From a virus, in the IMG/VR virus record IMGVR_UViG_3300046000_004360, positions 1 to 55,573 of that record: a stretch of 55,573 nt of DNA. One strand, 5' to 3'. Below are positions 44,501-53,044 of the stretch, one piece after another. Every line of letters starts with the position of its first letter. The stretch's first letter is position 1. Below the pieces are notes generated by a model, which was not told the DNA's origin, searched no databases, and was given only the letters and a program-made list of their open reading frames with translations. The translations under genes and the position numbers were made by a program.

Positions 44501-47008
44501 AGGGGAAGTGGCTGATGTAGCCCACGTATTAACACGATTAGCTAAGGCTTTGATTCTGCTCGCACCTATCAGTTTAGTCAGCCCTAAGTGGCCTCCTTTT
44601 TCGTGCAGGATCGTACCTTTCGCATTTCCTTTAGGTATATGGCTGGCGATATAATAATCTTGCCCTTTATGAACGAATGCCTTAGCGCCTCCTGCCTTAA
44701 CGTCTGCTATTACATCGCTGGGGAGAATCCCCTCAAGGCCTGAAAGGTCGTTTACTACGATAGGTGGTTTACGCGCTATTTGGTTGGGGGTAAGCAACTC
44801 CCCCATAGCTTGATTTACTTCTTCTGTTGTGCTTGGTTCTACGGGCGGTACGTCTTCCTTGGACTCATCCTTGGATTCTTTGGAAAGTTGCGAATTTCTG
44901 CGCCTAATCTGCGCAGCCACAGCCTGCATCGGTGATACATCATCTTCATGGGACTGCCCTTTCTCGTATGCTTTTACAACCCGCGATTGGTCAGCGGGGG
45001 TCAGTGATTCAAATGGAACATCGCTTAGGCTTGCCCACTCTTCCTGCGCTGCTAGTGTATCTTGCCTGCTTCCCTCGCGAACTCCACTGACCGCATTGTT
45101 TGTGTTAGCATCCCCGCTAGGAACTCCCACTCCCCCGGACTCAGTGACTTGAGTTTCTTGAGTTGTGGTTGGTGCCCGCTGTGTAGGCAATGGAACGCTC
45201 GGCTCAGTTCGTGATCCGACAGCATCACTTGTGTTTCCACTCGTTTGAGTATTAGGGCTGGGGCGGTTGGTTGACTCATTCATTACCTCCGATTGTTGGC
45301 GAAGCTTAGATTCTATCACATCTAACCGCTCTAATGCAAGTTGGGCAGCTTGTTGTCTAGCTTCAGATAAATTACCCTTGCCGTTTGCCTCGTCGGTTAG
45401 AATGTCTTTAAAAGCGTCGATGTTCTCCTGAGTGGATAAGTCCCCCACCTTTTTGAGCGCATTGCGCACCTTCTTATCACTCGGGCGCACCCCCAAATCA
45501 GTAAGCATAGCGTCATTTATTACTGTAGATTGCGCGGCATCTTGCGCAAAGGGCGCGGCTGTAGGTTGTGGGTCTGTTGGTATTCTTGTTGGGTCAAAAC
45601 CAGTAGGCTGCAGCGCATCTACATATCTACGGTACGCTGCAGGATCACTACTACCTGTGTTCCGCTTCCATTCATCAAAGGAACTAGGGGTTGTAGGTTG
45701 TGGGTCTGTTGGTATTCTTGTTGGGTCAAAACCAGTAGGCTGCAGCGCATCTACATATCTACGGTACGCTGCAGGATCACTACTACCTGTGTTCCGCTTC
45801 CATTCATCAAAGGAACTAGGGGTTGTAGGTTGTGGGTCTGTTGGTATTCTTGTTGGGTCATAGTCTGGCGGCGGGGGAGTAATATCCGCGTCTTGGTTTG
45901 CCATTTCCGCTTGGGCCATATCTCGCCCTTGAACATCCGTTTCGTCTATTATATCTTGCTGCCTCTGCTCTTCCTCCTGCCCCGCTTTCATTACTTCCGC
46001 ACGGGCTTTGGCTGCTTCTTGGAGTTTGTATTCCTGCAGGTCTTTTTTTGCTTGCCTTATATCATGTATTCCCGAAGCCGCCCGCATAGGTGCGCCGCCA
46101 GCAACACCCCCAGCAAACTCATTTTCGTAGTCTTCATACGCATCTGGTGAGGTTAATGGAAGCCCCGCCTGCGCCCTCTCCAATACTTTCTGCGCTACAC
46201 TTACTGGACCTTCAACCGCAGCGCCTTTTATGGGGAGTAATGCGTACCCCGCGACGGTTTCTTTCGCCGCTTTCAGCAGGTTTTGTTCAGTTACGTCTTT
46301 TATCGGGGCGCCAACTATCTTGCTAACTATCCGCTTACCCAACACATAACCAACTCCAGTCGCTTCCAGCGCCGATTCCCCTACAGCAGAAGCAACAGTT
46401 CCGGGGGTAACAAGAGGTCCGGGCGTTTTTGCTTCAATCTTAGCCTCGATGTTAGACCCGATAAACTGAGGAACGCCTGCGATGACTGCACCAACCCCTC
46501 CAGCAACCAATGCTCCTTTAGGACCCGCGCCGCGAGAGAGCGCAGCAGCAGCAGCAGCTTCCGCCCCTGCAACACTAGGCCCCATTGCTGGGAATGACTG
46601 CAGTATAGCATCTTTTGAAAACTTAGCCGCTTCCGCCAACCCCGGAATAACACCAGTGACCCCCGGTTCTTCCAGTGTAATAGGGGGATGTTCCCCCGCC
46701 CCAAACGCCTTTTTAACGTCAGGCCAGCTAGTTGTTTTTATGTTCGCATCTTTATTAGCGGCGGCGTTACGCTCCGCTTGCGCCCTAGTTTCTTCATCAG
46801 TCCTACCTAAACTACCAAGCCCCAACTCAACTTGCTGAACTGTGCTAGCCAAACCCTGCTGTAAGGGGGCAAAGAAGTTCGTATTTTCAGGGTGTTCCGC
46901 TTTGTATTGGGGGATTATGTCGTCTTCAATAGCGGCAATGATTTGCTCCTGACTCATCGAGTCAGGGAAGTTTACGCGCCCTATTCCTTTTATATTAACC
47001 GCAGGCAT
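41549..47008 (-). CDS. Giant ejected virion protein with zincin and LPD38-like domains (1819 aa)
   Basis: The N-terminus has GRVNFPDSMSQEQIIAAIE, a short motif common at the start of podovirus internal proteins, then Ala/Gly-rich hydrophobic segments (about 140-260). Two 44-residue repeats (FDPTRIPTDPQPTTPSSFDE start) fall near 390-480. A metallopeptidase-like HEKGGHLGL lies at about 802-810. A large helical C-terminal part contains LAPFINCRVQG (about 1475), the pattern of polyvalent-protein domain LPD38. Such giant proteins are carried in the head and injected with DNA to help cross the cell envelope. It is the last late gene. Confidence 0.78.
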   Translation of the reverse strand: MPAVNIKGIGRVNFPDSMSQEQIIAAIEDDIIPQYKAEHPENTNFFAPLQQGLASTVQQVELGLGSLGRTDEETRAQAERNAAANKDANIKTTSWPDVKKAFGAGEHPPITLEEPGVTGVIPGLAEAAKFSKDAILQSFPAMGPSVAGAEAAAAAALSRGAGPKGALVAGGVGAVIAGVPQFIGSNIEAKIEAKTPGPLVTPGTVASAVGESALEATGVGYVLGKRIVSKIVGAPIKDVTEQNLLKAAKETVAGYALLPIKGAAVEGPVSVAQKVLERAQAGLPLTSPDAYEDYENEFAGGVAGGAPMRAASGIHDIRQAKKDLQEYKLQEAAKARAEVMKAGQEEEQRQQDIIDETDVQGRDMAQAEMANQDADITPPPPDYDPTRIPTDPQPTTPSSFDEWKRNTGSSDPAAYRRYVDALQPTGFDPTRIPTDPQPTTPSSFDEWKRNTGSSDPAAYRRYVDALQPTGFDPTRIPTDPQPTAAPFAQDAAQSTVINDAMLTDLGVRPSDKKVRNALKKVGDLSTQENIDAFKDILTDEANGKGNLSEARQQAAQLALERLDVIESKLRQQSEVMNESTNRPSPNTQTSGNTSDAVGSRTEPSVPLPTQRAPTTTQETQVTESGGVGVPSGDANTNNAVSGVREGSRQDTLAAQEEWASLSDVPFESLTPADQSRVVKAYEKGQSHEDDVSPMQAVAAQIRRRNSQLSKESKDESKEDVPPVEPSTTEEVNQAMGELLTPNQIARKPPIVVNDLSGLEGILPSDVIADVKAGGAKAFVHKGQDYYIASHIPKGNAKGTILHEKGGHLGLTKLIGASRIKALANRVNTWATSATSPMFGKEKAEITIAKEAIARANASGEPVGSDRYNQEVVAYFTEIAVNKYGIDPLETQPKEFDKVVGWLRDLWAGITDSLHKLRYAPETLKAKDIVDLVMGAARVEAMPDTKTTPTAEKTTADAPAQFSFEKQIPPSPADKAIAAQNGIRLPKRLTQEGVIAKLKARFNEITDNDLWGYLAQKNVGAGEAHALKHGTMYGTGERLNPLTGKEVGFVNLHRTLQADNIAMEAVNRGFPQLDKEGVAHVIPAASNMRALAGISTQIRADMKADGMSDALADTSIDYMLIADRHKELEAMGIDTGITNAEYLYGKKMQAKYAAQFRAWRDMHQKIREKTMQFLVDTNLFTPKKAREFLDRMEYVPFNREIPPGESTGAHLRGLLSAKKEHHIKGAGGLEIKDVMENIINNQVFLIKRGMANNTANLVADDMMRMNKDDNTQGGFEIPRDDKQGNNVEYLKQGQSQWFKVLNRNDAAIFHAAPVVNNIAVRIARTATGMLRKGITLMPTFTYNQLLQDPQRASFTAGTTSGVLGLAKTSLPEFRKNAFGGESPLAREGRAAGIVGAIDYQDTYDNWNKEVRGATRTGISKWFEKAERIARAQDLSNRLAVYKDVMDHGGTQNDATARAIMMYNYQNRGQGQHVSVLMALAPFINCRVQGDYRVLMALQGRLPGVTKAEAKKLVAKKILTFAAYTMMYTMATSGSDDRERADENTANNNFLLGGVKIPATPEFLPLKIAIEKSYRMMAGNINETKGKFAQAVSNAAKNLLVGPSDINPTAIKPLVENAFNHSTLTGKPLVGYTLQQKDVNMQFGDSTSEFSKAISDELQKLGGNTANMSPIKIDNLIKGWFGSVGRDALYTVDMLVGDKPAQKANRLPLVGGIFYDKEGNARVSDLYDLADESNRAWNTLADLEKHHPEKAEAYQKANLPLLRVHDSLKDMTSLLNEMREAKKAAVRENPATARAEISRLDAMANKILEKELPAIRKELGK
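45561..45860 (-). repeat. 132-bp tandem repeat inside the giant virion gene
   Basis: Two perfect 132-bp units (45561-45692, 45693-45824) and a partial third (to 45860) encode the 44-residue repeat with DPTRIPTDPQP and SSDPAAYRRYVDAL. The units appear identical, so the duplication is very recent or kept by recombination. The reading frame is kept. Confidence 0.9.
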
Positions 47009-47019
47009 AATTACTCCAA

Positions 47020-49398
47020 TTAGGTTTTGGGGGTGTAGTCAAACGAAGATGGCCCTGTCTTTTTTAGGCCGCCTTTTGGGGTGGTATCAGGGGCGGAGGT
47101 TTCCACATCACCAATATCCTCTCCACGACCTAGAGCCTCCATACGGAGGCGGTTTTTAGTCTGCAAGTTTGTAAGCTGAATTATAGCCGCCTTGTCTTCT
47201 GCGGTCTGTTTAAATGAATTCTTCTTACTGATTACCTTTATGGCCTTGTCATATGAGGCATCTAGGGCGGTTAGCTTTTTCAGTTTCTTCGTATCCGCAT
47301 CCTTACCAGCGCCTACAACCGAAGCACGTACCCCTGCCGCCCCAATCTGGCCTTCTTTAGCCAGTTCTGCCCCTCGGATATGTGCGTCATTAGTGGCTTT
47401 GTGTATAGCTGCTTCATTCTCGTGTTTCAGTTTAGCTGCTTCTTTAGTGTCTGCCCTTGCTTGGTCGGCTTGGGCGCTATCCACACCGAACTTCCCTATA
47501 GCTATATTTTCTGCGCGCTCTGCCTGATTCAGTTGTTGCTGTAGGGCGAAGCGTTTTTCTTCCGCCGCGACTTTAGCGGCGCGGGCATCATCTAGGCTCT
47601 TCACACCTGCCTCGCCACCTGCGGCAACCGAGCCAAAGAATGTACCCCCCGGACGTGAAGCTGCTGCCATCATACCCAAACCCCCCTTAATCAAGGCGTC
47701 ATAATTCTTAGTCTTTTCCCTCGCGGCAGACACCTCATCTAGGCGCTTCATGTGCGCTCTGGCCTCGTTATGTGATACTACATCAGGCTGCATGGACGCT
47801 AGATATACTGCCCGCGCTTTTTCCAGTGGGGTTTGTGGTTTTGTGGATGTATCCTCTTTCGGTGCGCTTGCTATGGCAGCTATACCTTGTTGCGATTGTG
47901 GGGGAGCTTGTGGGGCGGTAGTTACCTCTTCCTCGTCATCTCCCTCTTCCGGTGCGCTTGCTATGGCAGCTATACCTTGTTGCGATTGTGGGGGAGCTTG
48001 TGTCATTAACTTACTAACTGCCCCCGGGGGGTACTCTGCTTCCTTCGGCGGTTCTTGTGCTTGGGCTTGGGCTTGGGCTTGGGCTTGGGCTTGGGCTTGG
48101 GCTTGGGCTTGGGCTTGGGCTTGGGCTTGGGCTTGGGCTTGGGCTTGGGCTTGGGCTTTGGAGTTCTTATCATATGAAGCATAATCAGCACCATAGGCAT
48201 CTTCATAAGGGAGATTTTTTATTGAGTCAATCCCTTGTGATTTAGTTGGCTCTGGTACAGCAGTTAGTGCTATATTCATTGGGGGGAGCACAGTAGCAAG
48301 CAGTGCCTCTGCTGTTTTGTTGTCCCCCGCTTCCCGCGCAGCGAAGACTTTCGCCATTGTTTCTCTCCGGGCGAGTATTTCTGGGGTTATTTGCGCTTCC
48401 TCCTGAGCTAGTATCGCGTCGTTGCCCCGCTGCCAACCGTCATCTTGGCGGGATTCAGGTATACCAGCTATCCCCGCCGCTGGCACTGCAACTGCTGGTG
48501 CCGCTACTACAGGTGAGGGTCTTTGCGGTGCTGGTGCTGGTGCTGGTGCTGGTGCTGGTGCTGGTGCTGGTGCTGGTGCTGGTGCTGGTGCTGGTGCTGG
48601 TGCAGCTATCGCATCTATTCCCTGTGGAGCCGTAGCAATTTCTTGCCTGTATGCAGCGTCGGGCGACACCCAACCTTGGCGCGGGAGCTGTTGTTGCGGG
48701 TGGGATGCATTAGCTATGGCTTCATAGGTCGGGTCCCGCGAGAGCCAAGGTTGGCGAGCGTTAGGTTCGTAGTTGCTAGGCGGGGCGGCGAATGTCGCCG
48801 TACTATCTAAAAGAGCGCTTGCCTGCTTATAAAGCTGATTTGCGCTAGTGGTATCTCCCCCGGCAGCGGCGCGGTCTGCTTGTTTTGCAATTGCCGCTGC
48901 TTGTTCCCGCACAGCATCGTTTTTAGACGGTATATTCCCATCATGGGGGGCGGATAGGGTAGCCATCAGCGAAAGACCCTGCCGATTCAACTTAATAGAG
49001 AGAGCAGAATCACCCGCCGCTGCCGCCGCGTCAGCTTGCTTAGATAGGTTACGCACTTTTGCCACCGTTGCCGCAGTTACATCACCCCCCTTATCAAAGG
49101 CAACAATACCGCCCTGAGCAAACCCTTGTTGAGGTTGCGCTTGTGGTTGCATCTGTTGGGGTATTGCTGCCAGCCCTTGTTGCATCTGAGGCTGGGGTAC
49201 TTGGGAAGTTAGTGACTGCGCTACAGACTGTTGAGGAGCTTGTTGTTGCTGCTGGTATTCTTCTCGGGTAGTCTTTCTACGCTGAAGCTCACTTAGCGCA
49301 AGATATGCAGGTACCTGCGCGTTGGGGTTCTGTACATACCCGGCAACAATGTGGTCGGGAAGCCCTTTAAGTTGGTTCTGTATTTGTATGATATTCAT
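47020..49398 (-). CDS. Large low-complexity virion protein with (QA)n and (PA)n tracts (792 aa)
   Basis: The N-terminus (IIQIQNQLKGLPDHIVAGYV, NPNAQVPAYLALSELQRR) is a recurring start of phage virion proteins. A Gln-rich linker and FAQGGIVAFDKGG (about 93) follow. Then there are disordered repeats, a Pro-Ala tract of about 26 residues, a Gln-Ala tract of about 33 residues, a duplicated APPQSQQGIAAIASAP segment, and a long coiled coil near the C-terminus (about 620-720). It probably is an ejected or internal protein. GGG-type SD precedes ATG 49398. Confidence 0.7.
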   Translation of the reverse strand: MNIIQIQNQLKGLPDHIVAGYVQNPNAQVPAYLALSELQRRKTTREEYQQQQQAPQQSVAQSLTSQVPQPQMQQGLAAIPQQMQPQAQPQQGFAQGGIVAFDKGGDVTAATVAKVRNLSKQADAAAAAGDSALSIKLNRQGLSLMATLSAPHDGNIPSKNDAVREQAAAIAKQADRAAAGGDTTSANQLYKQASALLDSTATFAAPPSNYEPNARQPWLSRDPTYEAIANASHPQQQLPRQGWVSPDAAYRQEIATAPQGIDAIAAPAPAPAPAPAPAPAPAPAPAPAPAPQRPSPVVAAPAVAVPAAGIAGIPESRQDDGWQRGNDAILAQEEAQITPEILARRETMAKVFAAREAGDNKTAEALLATVLPPMNIALTAVPEPTKSQGIDSIKNLPYEDAYGADYASYDKNSKAQAQAQAQAQAQAQAQAQAQAQAQAQAQAQAQAQEPPKEAEYPPGAVSKLMTQAPPQSQQGIAAIASAPEEGDDEEEVTTAPQAPPQSQQGIAAIASAPKEDTSTKPQTPLEKARAVYLASMQPDVVSHNEARAHMKRLDEVSAAREKTKNYDALIKGGLGMMAAASRPGGTFFGSVAAGGEAGVKSLDDARAAKVAAEEKRFALQQQLNQAERAENIAIGKFGVDSAQADQARADTKEAAKLKHENEAAIHKATNDAHIRGAELAKEGQIGAAGVRASVVGAGKDADTKKLKKLTALDASYDKAIKVISKKNSFKQTAEDKAAIIQLTNLQTKNRLRMEALGRGEDIGDVETSAPDTTPKGGLKKTGPSSFDYTPKT
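48061..48157 (-). repeat. (TTGGGC)n hexanucleotide microsatellite encoding Gln-Ala
   Basis: Sixteen perfect head-to-tail TTGGGC units read as (Gln-Ala)n on the coding strand. Slippage would change protein length in two-residue steps without a frameshift. Confidence 0.95.
48527..48603 (-). repeat. (GGTGCT)n hexanucleotide microsatellite encoding Pro-Ala
   Basis: About 13 perfect GGTGCT units encode a (Pro-Ala)n spacer in the same gene as the Gln-Ala tract. A Pro-Ala run is a stiff, extended linker. Length variation by slippage is likely. Confidence 0.95.
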
Positions 49399-49407
49399 AT
49401 ATTACCC

Positions 49408-51471
49408 TTACATCCCCATGCCATATAGGGTAGCCGCATCTGCAGCGGAGGTGTCCCCTGTCGCCCAATCCCATGCGCTTTTTAGCCCGCTGTTTATAGC
49501 CCCCGAGTTATTCCCGTACACCCCGCCCAATGTAGCTAACCCGCCCATTATCTGCCCGCCTAAGTTTGTTGGGGAGCTAGTTGTACCGATCCGCCCGACT
49601 GACTGCCCATTCAGTAAATTATTTAGCTGCCCTGCCCGCTGGATTCCATACTGCTGACCTGTGTAGTAATTTTGGGCATTTAGAGTGTCAATCTGCTGCT
49701 GCAAGGCTTGTTTTTGCGCCGCGCTACCCGATTGAGCTTGGAGTCTACTGAGGTTCGCTATTTGTTCTTGCCCAGACAAAGCCCCCAGATTAGTAGACGC
49801 CTGATTACCCGCGCCCAACCCCGCCAGCCCTATATCCCTGCCTAACCCTGCCTCAAACTGCTGCCCTTGCTGATACATTTTTTGTTGATCTAACGCGACA
49901 TTCTGATTCTGTGTTTGTACCCCGATGTTAGAGGCACGGTCAGCGTTAAACTGCGTCTGCGCGTTTTGGAACCCCGCCTGACTTCCAGCGGCCTGTATAT
50001 TAGCCATGTTCTGCGCGGAGTTTCTATCCGATTCAGACTGTATAAGCGCCTGTCTAGCCCCACCGAAAGTACCTCGCCCGATAGAACCCATAGCCCCCGC
50101 AGACCGCTGAATATCCGCTTGATGTTGGGCCTCACGCAACGCCACATCAGTAACCCCCTGCTGGTATTGAGACTGATACGCAGAAGAATCTGGCTGTTGT
50201 CCAAAGGGTGTTTTTGTGGTGGAGGCATTGGCATCATACGGCAGTCCATATACCAAGGGTGTTCCACTGCCTGTTCCACTGCCTGTTCCGCCACCTATAG
50301 TTCCTATCGCTCCACCACCACCCGTTGCTGGAGGTTGTGTAGTTGTTGGTGAAGGCTGTGTAGTTGTTGCTGGGGTTTGTGAAGGCGCCCCAAAGGTATA
50401 CTGCCCACCAACATTAGTAACCCCCATGCCTTGTTGGAACGCCTGTTGTTGTGATGGTGTTTGTGGAGTAATACGACTAGGTGGTGTAGTTGTTGGTGGG
50501 GTAGCAGAAGAAACTCCCGGAGGGGCGGTACCAGCAAAAGTTGATTGCCCACCAACATTAGTAACCCCCATACCTTGTTGGAACGCTAGTTGTTGTTCTG
50601 GTGTTTGTGGAGTCCTACGACTAGGAGGCACCATACCCCCCTCAGCAAAGCCGGGGGCAGTATAACCTATAGCTTTAAAGTAGTTAGCCATCGTCTCCCC
50701 GCGAGCCATGTGACTCTTTGGGATACCATACTTCGCTTCAATAGCAGCGTTTGACGCTTCATACGGGTCTGCTGGATGTTGTGTAGTTGTTGGTGGAGGT
50801 TGTGTAGTTGTTGGTTGTGTAGTTGTTGCTGGAGGTTGTGTAGTTGTTGGTGAAGGCTGTGTAGTTGTTGCTGGAGGTTGTGTAGTTGTTGGTGAAGGCT
50901 GTGTAGTTGTTGCTGGGGTTTGTGAAGGCGCCCCAAAGGTATACTGCCCATCCACAATATTAACCCCCATACCTTGTTGGAACGCCTGTTGTTGTGATGG
51001 TGTTTGTTGGGGCGACCTACTTACGCTTTGCATCCCTTGGTTAAAGGGGGGTTGGCTCGGCGGGGGCTGTTGTGTTTGTGGTTGATTCTGCTGTGTATTT
51101 GCCCCTGAAGGAAACCAATGCTGTTGAGGGATCGCTAGGCTTTGTTGGGGTTGCGCGTGATAGCTGAAGGCTTGGTTGAATCCTTGGTTGCCCGCAGCAT
51201 ACCCCATATTCTGCCCCTGCTGCAGCCCCGCAGCGCCTTGTTGAAACCCTTGTGGCGCTTGTAATTGGGCGAACTGTTGCTGATTAGCCAACTGTTCGGG
51301 GGTGAAACCTGCGATACTCTCACCAGAATAGGGCACATACGGTTTAATGCCTGTTACTACCCCGGCAGCGTCGCGTGTAAATATATCATTAGCCGACTGC
51401 GCTATGAGGTTCTGCGCAAAGGGCAGTGCCCACTCTGGTAGGCCGCTGGAGGTAGTGGTAGTAGTTGTCAT
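49408..51471 (-). CDS. Low-complexity virion protein with repeated modules (687 aa)
   Basis: It begins with a Thr run and LPEWALPFAQNLIAQSANDI, a start I associate with phage internal proteins. Three copies of a module (QQQAFQQGMGVTNVGGQYTF and variants) and Thr-Thr-Gln-Pro repeats follow. One PGFAEGGMV and a Gly-rich stretch (GGGGAIGTIGGGTGSGTGSG) come next. The C-terminal about 250 residues are a helical Gln/Ala-rich region (QALIQSESDRNSAQNMANIQ) with a final hydrophobic Gly-rich piece. Role likely internal virion or ejection; not proven. Confidence 0.65.
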   Translation of the reverse strand: MTTTTTTSSGLPEWALPFAQNLIAQSANDIFTRDAAGVVTGIKPYVPYSGESIAGFTPEQLANQQQFAQLQAPQGFQQGAAGLQQGQNMGYAAGNQGFNQAFSYHAQPQQSLAIPQQHWFPSGANTQQNQPQTQQPPPSQPPFNQGMQSVSRSPQQTPSQQQAFQQGMGVNIVDGQYTFGAPSQTPATTTQPSPTTTQPPATTTQPSPTTTQPPATTTQPTTTQPPPTTTQHPADPYEASNAAIEAKYGIPKSHMARGETMANYFKAIGYTAPGFAEGGMVPPSRRTPQTPEQQLAFQQGMGVTNVGGQSTFAGTAPPGVSSATPPTTTPPSRITPQTPSQQQAFQQGMGVTNVGGQYTFGAPSQTPATTTQPSPTTTQPPATGGGGAIGTIGGGTGSGTGSGTPLVYGLPYDANASTTKTPFGQQPDSSAYQSQYQQGVTDVALREAQHQADIQRSAGAMGSIGRGTFGGARQALIQSESDRNSAQNMANIQAAGSQAGFQNAQTQFNADRASNIGVQTQNQNVALDQQKMYQQGQQFEAGLGRDIGLAGLGAGNQASTNLGALSGQEQIANLSRLQAQSGSAAQKQALQQQIDTLNAQNYYTGQQYGIQRAGQLNNLLNGQSVGRIGTTSSPTNLGGQIMGGLATLGGVYGNNSGAINSGLKSAWDWATGDTSAADAATLYGMGM

Positions 51472-51483
51472 TGTATGCTATCC

Positions 51484-52791
51484 TTAATAAGGTAAAAATT
51501 TACTGGGGTTGATTTGTTTGCCTTGCTCGGCGGTGCCTGTGCGGGCTTTGCGTAGTTTACTTACCATGCCATCTAACCATTTAGCCCCTGCTTTAGAAGA
51601 GCCATTGCCTATATGAGATACAATATCACTTGACAAAACATATTCCCCGTCAGCGAGGGCAGCGGGTTGGGTTCCGTTTATAACGGCGGGGATTGAATCA
51701 CTCATACCATCCCCCGGACCATTGAGATACCCCCCTTTAGCCATACCATCAGGCGTTTCATATATATCACCAATACCTCCGCCTGCGGCGAAACGAGGTA
51801 AGTTAGGCGCGATAGGCAGCGGGGCATTAGGGTCATAAGGAGCTTGGGTATTGCCAGATCCATCACCTCCCCCGCTACCCCCACCTCCGCTACCCCCACC
51901 TCCGAGCAGTGCCCTACCTACGTTAACAACCTTCCTAGCTCGGTTTGCATTCTCGAGGGTAGCCCAATCTGGGAGTATACTACCCAGTCCCCCGACAGCC
52001 CCTGCTGTGGCTCCACCTACAGCCCCGACAGTTGTTAATGGGAATAGCCCTGCCTCCAACCCACTAGCCCCGACAGTTGTTAATGGGAAAGTCCCCGCCG
52101 CTGTGCCTACTCCCGGAACCCCTGCTAATCCGGGGATTGAAGAACCTCCGGCACCAGCTCCAACTCCAGCTCCAGCCGCGCCTACTCCAGCTCCAGCCGC
52201 GCCACTACCAAATCCCGCGCCTACAGTTCCAGCCATAGTGCCGGGGCCAAGCACCCCCGCAAGACCAAGCCCCATGCCCCCCAATACCGCACCCGTGATT
52301 AGCTTGGGCATCAGCCCCATGGTATTGACCCAGTTGGGGTCTTTCCCAGTAGTTACTTCTTTGCCGGGGAATCGTGGATCATATCTTTGCTTTTGCAGCG
52401 GAGCCATAACTATTTGCTGACCTATGCCACTAACGAGCCCCCTTATATCAACCGGCAAGCCCGTCGACTGGGGGCCCTGCAATTCTAGGATTTGCCCCAT
52501 CAACTCTTGAGGTGTTTTAAACGATGCATTGTTCCCTGTAGGTTTGCTCCATAACGATGCATTGTTCCCTGTAGGTTTGCCCCATCCTGTAGCAGCCTGT
52601 TGCTTCTCCAATGCTATGTTAAAGAAAGCAGAAGCATATTGCGCTTTTTGTTCGGGACTTAGTTTGGATACCTGATCGTCAGATAGCATATACCCGCCAC
52701 GGATTAATTCATCAATTGGAGTGCTCGTTGAGAATTTCTCGTCTGGTGTGTAGTAGCCCGCATCTCCGGGCTTTAAAGAGTATCCGCTCAT
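51484..52791 (-). CDS. Virion protein with GPGDGMSDSIPA C-terminal module (435 aa)
   Basis: The N-terminal part has short repeats (KPTGNNAS twice), a Gly/Ala-rich hydrophobic middle (about 165-280) and a Gly-Ser linker. The C-terminal 95 residues are a recurring module in environmental phages: FAAGGGIGDIYET, then GPGDGMSDSIPAVINGTQPA, ADGEYVLSSDIVSHIGNGSS, and QINPSKFLPY at the end. I do not know its function; it may mark or attach internal or tail proteins. It has AGGAAA upstream of ATG 52791. Confidence 0.65.
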   Translation of the reverse strand: MSGYSLKPGDAGYYTPDEKFSTSTPIDELIRGGYMLSDDQVSKLSPEQKAQYASAFFNIALEKQQAATGWGKPTGNNASLWSKPTGNNASFKTPQELMGQILELQGPQSTGLPVDIRGLVSGIGQQIVMAPLQKQRYDPRFPGKEVTTGKDPNWVNTMGLMPKLITGAVLGGMGLGLAGVLGPGTMAGTVGAGFGSGAAGAGVGAAGAGVGAGAGGSSIPGLAGVPGVGTAAGTFPLTTVGASGLEAGLFPLTTVGAVGGATAGAVGGLGSILPDWATLENANRARKVVNVGRALLGGGGSGGGGSGGGDGSGNTQAPYDPNAPLPIAPNLPRFAAGGGIGDIYETPDGMAKGGYLNGPGDGMSDSIPAVINGTQPAALADGEYVLSSDIVSHIGNGSSKAGAKWLDGMVSKLRKARTGTAEQGKQINPSKFLPY

Positions 52792-52801
52792 ATCGTATTT
52801 C

Positions 52802-53032
52802 CTATGGTACTATGTTAAGGACGTTGGCATTATTCCAAACACTACCAGTCGGCAAACCCGTAGCAGAAGTAGGAAGCGCTTTCAACGCTATTGTATCAAC
52901 AGTTATGGGTGTTGTCGAGCTTATTTGGGAAAAATATATGTTTAATACTCGCACTAATTGGTTCATATATTTCGCATCATAATCGTTGGGGGCTAGGGGT
53001 AGTACGGGCGCAGCAAACTTATTCATTGCCAT
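52802..53032 (-). CDS. Small conserved virion-cluster protein (76 aa)
   Basis: The sequence MNKFAAPVLPLAPNDYDAKY, MNQLVRVLNIYFSQISS is typical of short proteins that follow the gp10-like gene in podovirus-type clusters, usually containing 'NQLxRVLRLYFNQL'. Function unknown. SD AAAGGAG is eight bases upstream. Confidence 0.7.
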   Translation of the reverse strand: MAMNKFAAPVLPLAPNDYDAKYMNQLVRVLNIYFSQISSTTPITVDTIALKALPTSATGLPTGSVWNNANVLNIVP

Positions 53033-53044
53033 GTTATATCTCCT

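Noticed and set aside
45530-46150. 206-codon plus-strand frame opposite the giant virion gene
   Set aside because: It arises from the 132-bp tandem repeat in an antisense frame and has no plausible start region.
48006-48245. Frames reading (Pro-Lys)n and (Gly-Leu)n
   Set aside because: They are other-frame readings of the TTGGGC microsatellite within the 792-codon gene.
51851-52420. 189-codon Pro/Ala-rich plus-strand frame
   Set aside because: Antisense to a Gly/Ala-rich gene; Gly and Ala codons read as Pro and Ala or Ser on the other strand, giving an artificial long frame.
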